Of a stretch of 6,735 bases of DNA, positions 5,847 to 6,735 are shown piece by piece. The position numbers and the translations under genes are program-made. The stretch is from the NCBI GenBank assembly GCA_964436315.1, contig CAYTCZ010000175.1:1-6735 (forward strand). Direction: 5' to 3'. Source of the DNA: CAYTCZ01 sp964436315 (GTDB taxonomy: Bacteria; Actinomycetota; Thermoleophilia; Gaiellales; Gaiellaceae). Numbering within the stretch: position 1 is the first letter of the stretch; each line of letters starts with the position of its first letter. The notes under the pieces are model-generated. The model was not told where the DNA came from. It made no database searches and was given only the letters and a program-made list of their open reading frames with translations.

Positions 5847-6539
5847 GCCAAGGTCCTGATCGTGGAGGACGACGAGGTTATCGCCGAGGGCATGAGGCGC
5901 CACCTCGGGACCGCAGGCTTCGAAGTCGTCTGGGTGAGCAAAGGTGACCAGGGGCTCGCCCGTCTCCGTTTCGAGAACCCTGACGTCTGCGTGCTCGACC
6001 TGATGGTTCCGGGCGTTGACGGCTGGCGGTTGATTGAATCGGCGCGCTCGGAGGGGATCGGCACTCCGATCGTCGTGGTGTCTGCCCGCGGAACGGAGTA
6101 CGACCGTGTCCACGCGCTCGAGATCGGAGCGGACGATTACCTGGTCAAGCCGTTCTCAATGAAGGAGCTCGTTGCCCGAGTGCGTGCGGCGGCACGGCGT
6201 GGGATCCGCACGGAAGACAGCGAGGAGGGATCGATCATCGCGGTCGAAGAGCTTCGAATCGATCCCGATCAGGTCCAGGCGTATGTCGATGGGGAAAGTG
6301 CGAACCTCACGCCGATGGAGTTCCGGCTGCTCTATGCCCTCGCTCGAGAGGGTGGCCGAGTCGTGCCTCGGGATGAACTCCTTCAGCGGGTTTGGGGAAA
6401 GAGACCGGGCTACCGTGATCGTACGGTGGACGTCTTCGTTCGTAAGTTGCGCGACAAGATCGACCGGGCTGCGCCTCAGCACACCTTTATCCAGACGCGC
6501 TACGGCGTCGGCTACAAATTCGAACCTGTCAGGAAATAG
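5844..6539 (+). CDS. phoB: PhoB-like response regulator (OmpR/PhoB family)
   Basis: This is a 231-residue transcription regulator of standard OmpR/PhoB layout. The receiver domain (1-about 118) has the acidic pocket E8-D9-D10, phosphoacceptor D52 in LDLMVPG, switch residue S80 in VVVSA and K102 in DDYLVKPFS. The C-terminal winged-helix domain (about 130-228) holds LTPMEFRLLYAL (145-156), the recognition-helix region RTVDVFVRKLRDKI (183-196) and the closing hairpin TRYGVGYKFEP. It would bind the 11-bp PHO-box repeats upstream of pstS after phosphorylation by the divergent kinase. The ATG at 5844 was chosen because MAKVLIVEDD is the canonical receiver start. The frame is open back to 5778, but that part is antisense to phoR. 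Only a weak GAGAG precedes the ATG. It may equally be called phoP or regX3; the Pho role is inferred from the pst/phoU/phoR neighbourhood and the PHO box. Confidence 0.94.
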   Translation: MAKVLIVEDDEVIAEGMRRHLGTAGFEVVWVSKGDQGLARLRFENPDVCVLDLMVPGVDGWRLIESARSEGIGTPIVVVSARGTEYDRVHALEIGADDYLVKPFSMKELVARVRAAARRGIRTEDSEEGSIIAVEELRIDPDQVQAYVDGESANLTPMEFRLLYALAREGGRVVPRDELLQRVWGKRPGYRDRTVDVFVRKLRDKIDRAAPQHTFIQTRYGVGYKFEPVRK

Positions 6540-6609
6540 CTCGCTTCCTCGGAACCCGCCCGGCTGCGCAGGTCAGATTGCCGGCCGTTGAGAGAACAAG
6601 CCTCGCCTG

Positions 6610-6649
6610 TTTCACCGATCTTAAACCAGCTCGAAACCAGCTCTTCTCC
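6610..6649 (+). promoter_or_regulatory. Second PHO-box-like array, pointing right out of the window
   Basis: On the plus strand, four heptamers start exactly 11 bp apart: TTTCACC (6610), TTAAACC (6621), CGAAACC (6632) and CTTCTCC (6643). All four end in CC, and the first three end in ACC like the GTTCACC unit upstream of pstS. The match is weaker than at pstS, but the same period and the same number of units are striking. It lies 70 nt past the phoB stop, so the regulated gene would begin to the right of the window. Confidence 0.5.
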
Positions 6650-6670
6650 CATGGAGGGGACATGCGTGCG

Positions 6671-6676
6671 CATACT
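6671..6676 (+). promoter_or_regulatory. Candidate -10 element after the second PHO-box-like array
   Basis: CATACT matches TATAAT at four of six positions. It begins 28 nt after the start of the fourth repeat unit, the same distance as the GACAAT candidate at pstS. If it is used, transcription would start near 6683 and the hairpin at the window edge would lie in the leader. Confidence 0.28.
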
Positions 6677-6704
6677 CAGGTCGTCTCATTTCTCCCCAAG
6701 CACC

Positions 6705-6735
6705 CCCGGCGGCCCTGCAATGCGGGGCCGTTGGG
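6705..6735 (+). other. Strong GC-rich hairpin at the right edge
   Basis: Bases 6705-6718 and 6722-6735 can pair over 14 positions, 11 Watson-Crick and 3 G-U in the plus-strand RNA, around a 3-nt AAT loop. The wobbles become A-C mismatches on the minus strand, so plus-strand RNA is favoured. The window ends at the right arm, so a T-tract cannot be checked. It could be a terminator for phoB transcripts or a leader structure of the next gene. Confidence 0.4.

Noticed and set aside
5832..6113. 94-codon upstream extension of the phoR frame
   Set aside because: It lies antisense to the receiver domain of phoB and encodes no recognisable domain or membrane segment. The downstream ATG gives a complete PAS-HisKA-HATPase protein.
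6560..6584. CCGGC...GCCGG inverted repeat just after phoB as a terminator
   Set aside because: It has only five base pairs around a 15-nt loop and no T-tract.
6662..6735. Possible plus-strand gene start: ATG at 6662 after GGAGGGG
   Set aside because: Only 24 codons are visible, they resemble no family I know, the frame passes through a strong hairpin, and the ATG would lie upstream of the candidate -10. The context is too short to call it.
6622..6735. Minus-strand open frame entering from the right edge that could be the tail of a gene convergent with phoB
   Set aside because: The translation shows no recognisable motif, and the stretch overlaps the repeat array and the hairpin. It cannot be distinguished from chance.

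Overview
The window is a phosphate-uptake and phosphate-sensing locus from a high-GC bacterium, most likely a member of the Actinomycetota. The pointers are frequent GTG/TTG starts, actinobacterial-type PHO boxes (11-bp direct repeats built on GTTCACC), and a PstS lipoprotein with a GCGGDD N-terminus and a Pro/Ala/Glu linker. A deep-branching group such as Thermoleophilia is possible, but that is an impression rather than a demonstrated placement.

Layout. Reading the minus strand from right to left: phoR-like sensor kinase (5831-4863), a regulatory gap holding a four-unit PHO box (4824-4785), then pstS (4687-3665), pstC (3656-2718), pstA (2721-1810), pstB (1810-920), phoU (896-225) and the first 43 codons of a second phoU-like gene (130-1) cut off by the left edge. 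pstS to pstB are tightly packed (8-nt gap, 4-nt overlap, 1-nt overlap). phoU follows 23 nt later and the second phoU 94 nt after that, so the whole run looks like one operon. On the plus strand, a phoB-like response regulator (5844-6539) diverges from phoR with only 12 bp between the two start codons. Beyond phoB, the right-hand 196 nt hold no convincing gene but do hold a second, weaker PHO-box-like array (6610-6649), a possible -10, and a strong hairpin that runs into the window edge.

How it works together. PstS captures phosphate outside the membrane, PstC/PstA form the channel and PstB powers it. By analogy with known systems, PhoU relays the transport state to PhoR, and PhoR phosphorylates PhoB, which binds the PHO boxes to raise pst expression when phosphate is scarce. 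Points of interest are the tandem phoU pair, a kinase with no visible membrane segment, a perfect inverted repeat joining the phoR and phoB start codons, and the second PHO-box-like array pointing at an unseen gene to the right. No unknown type of system is apparent; this is a recognisable Pst-Pho locus with unusual details.
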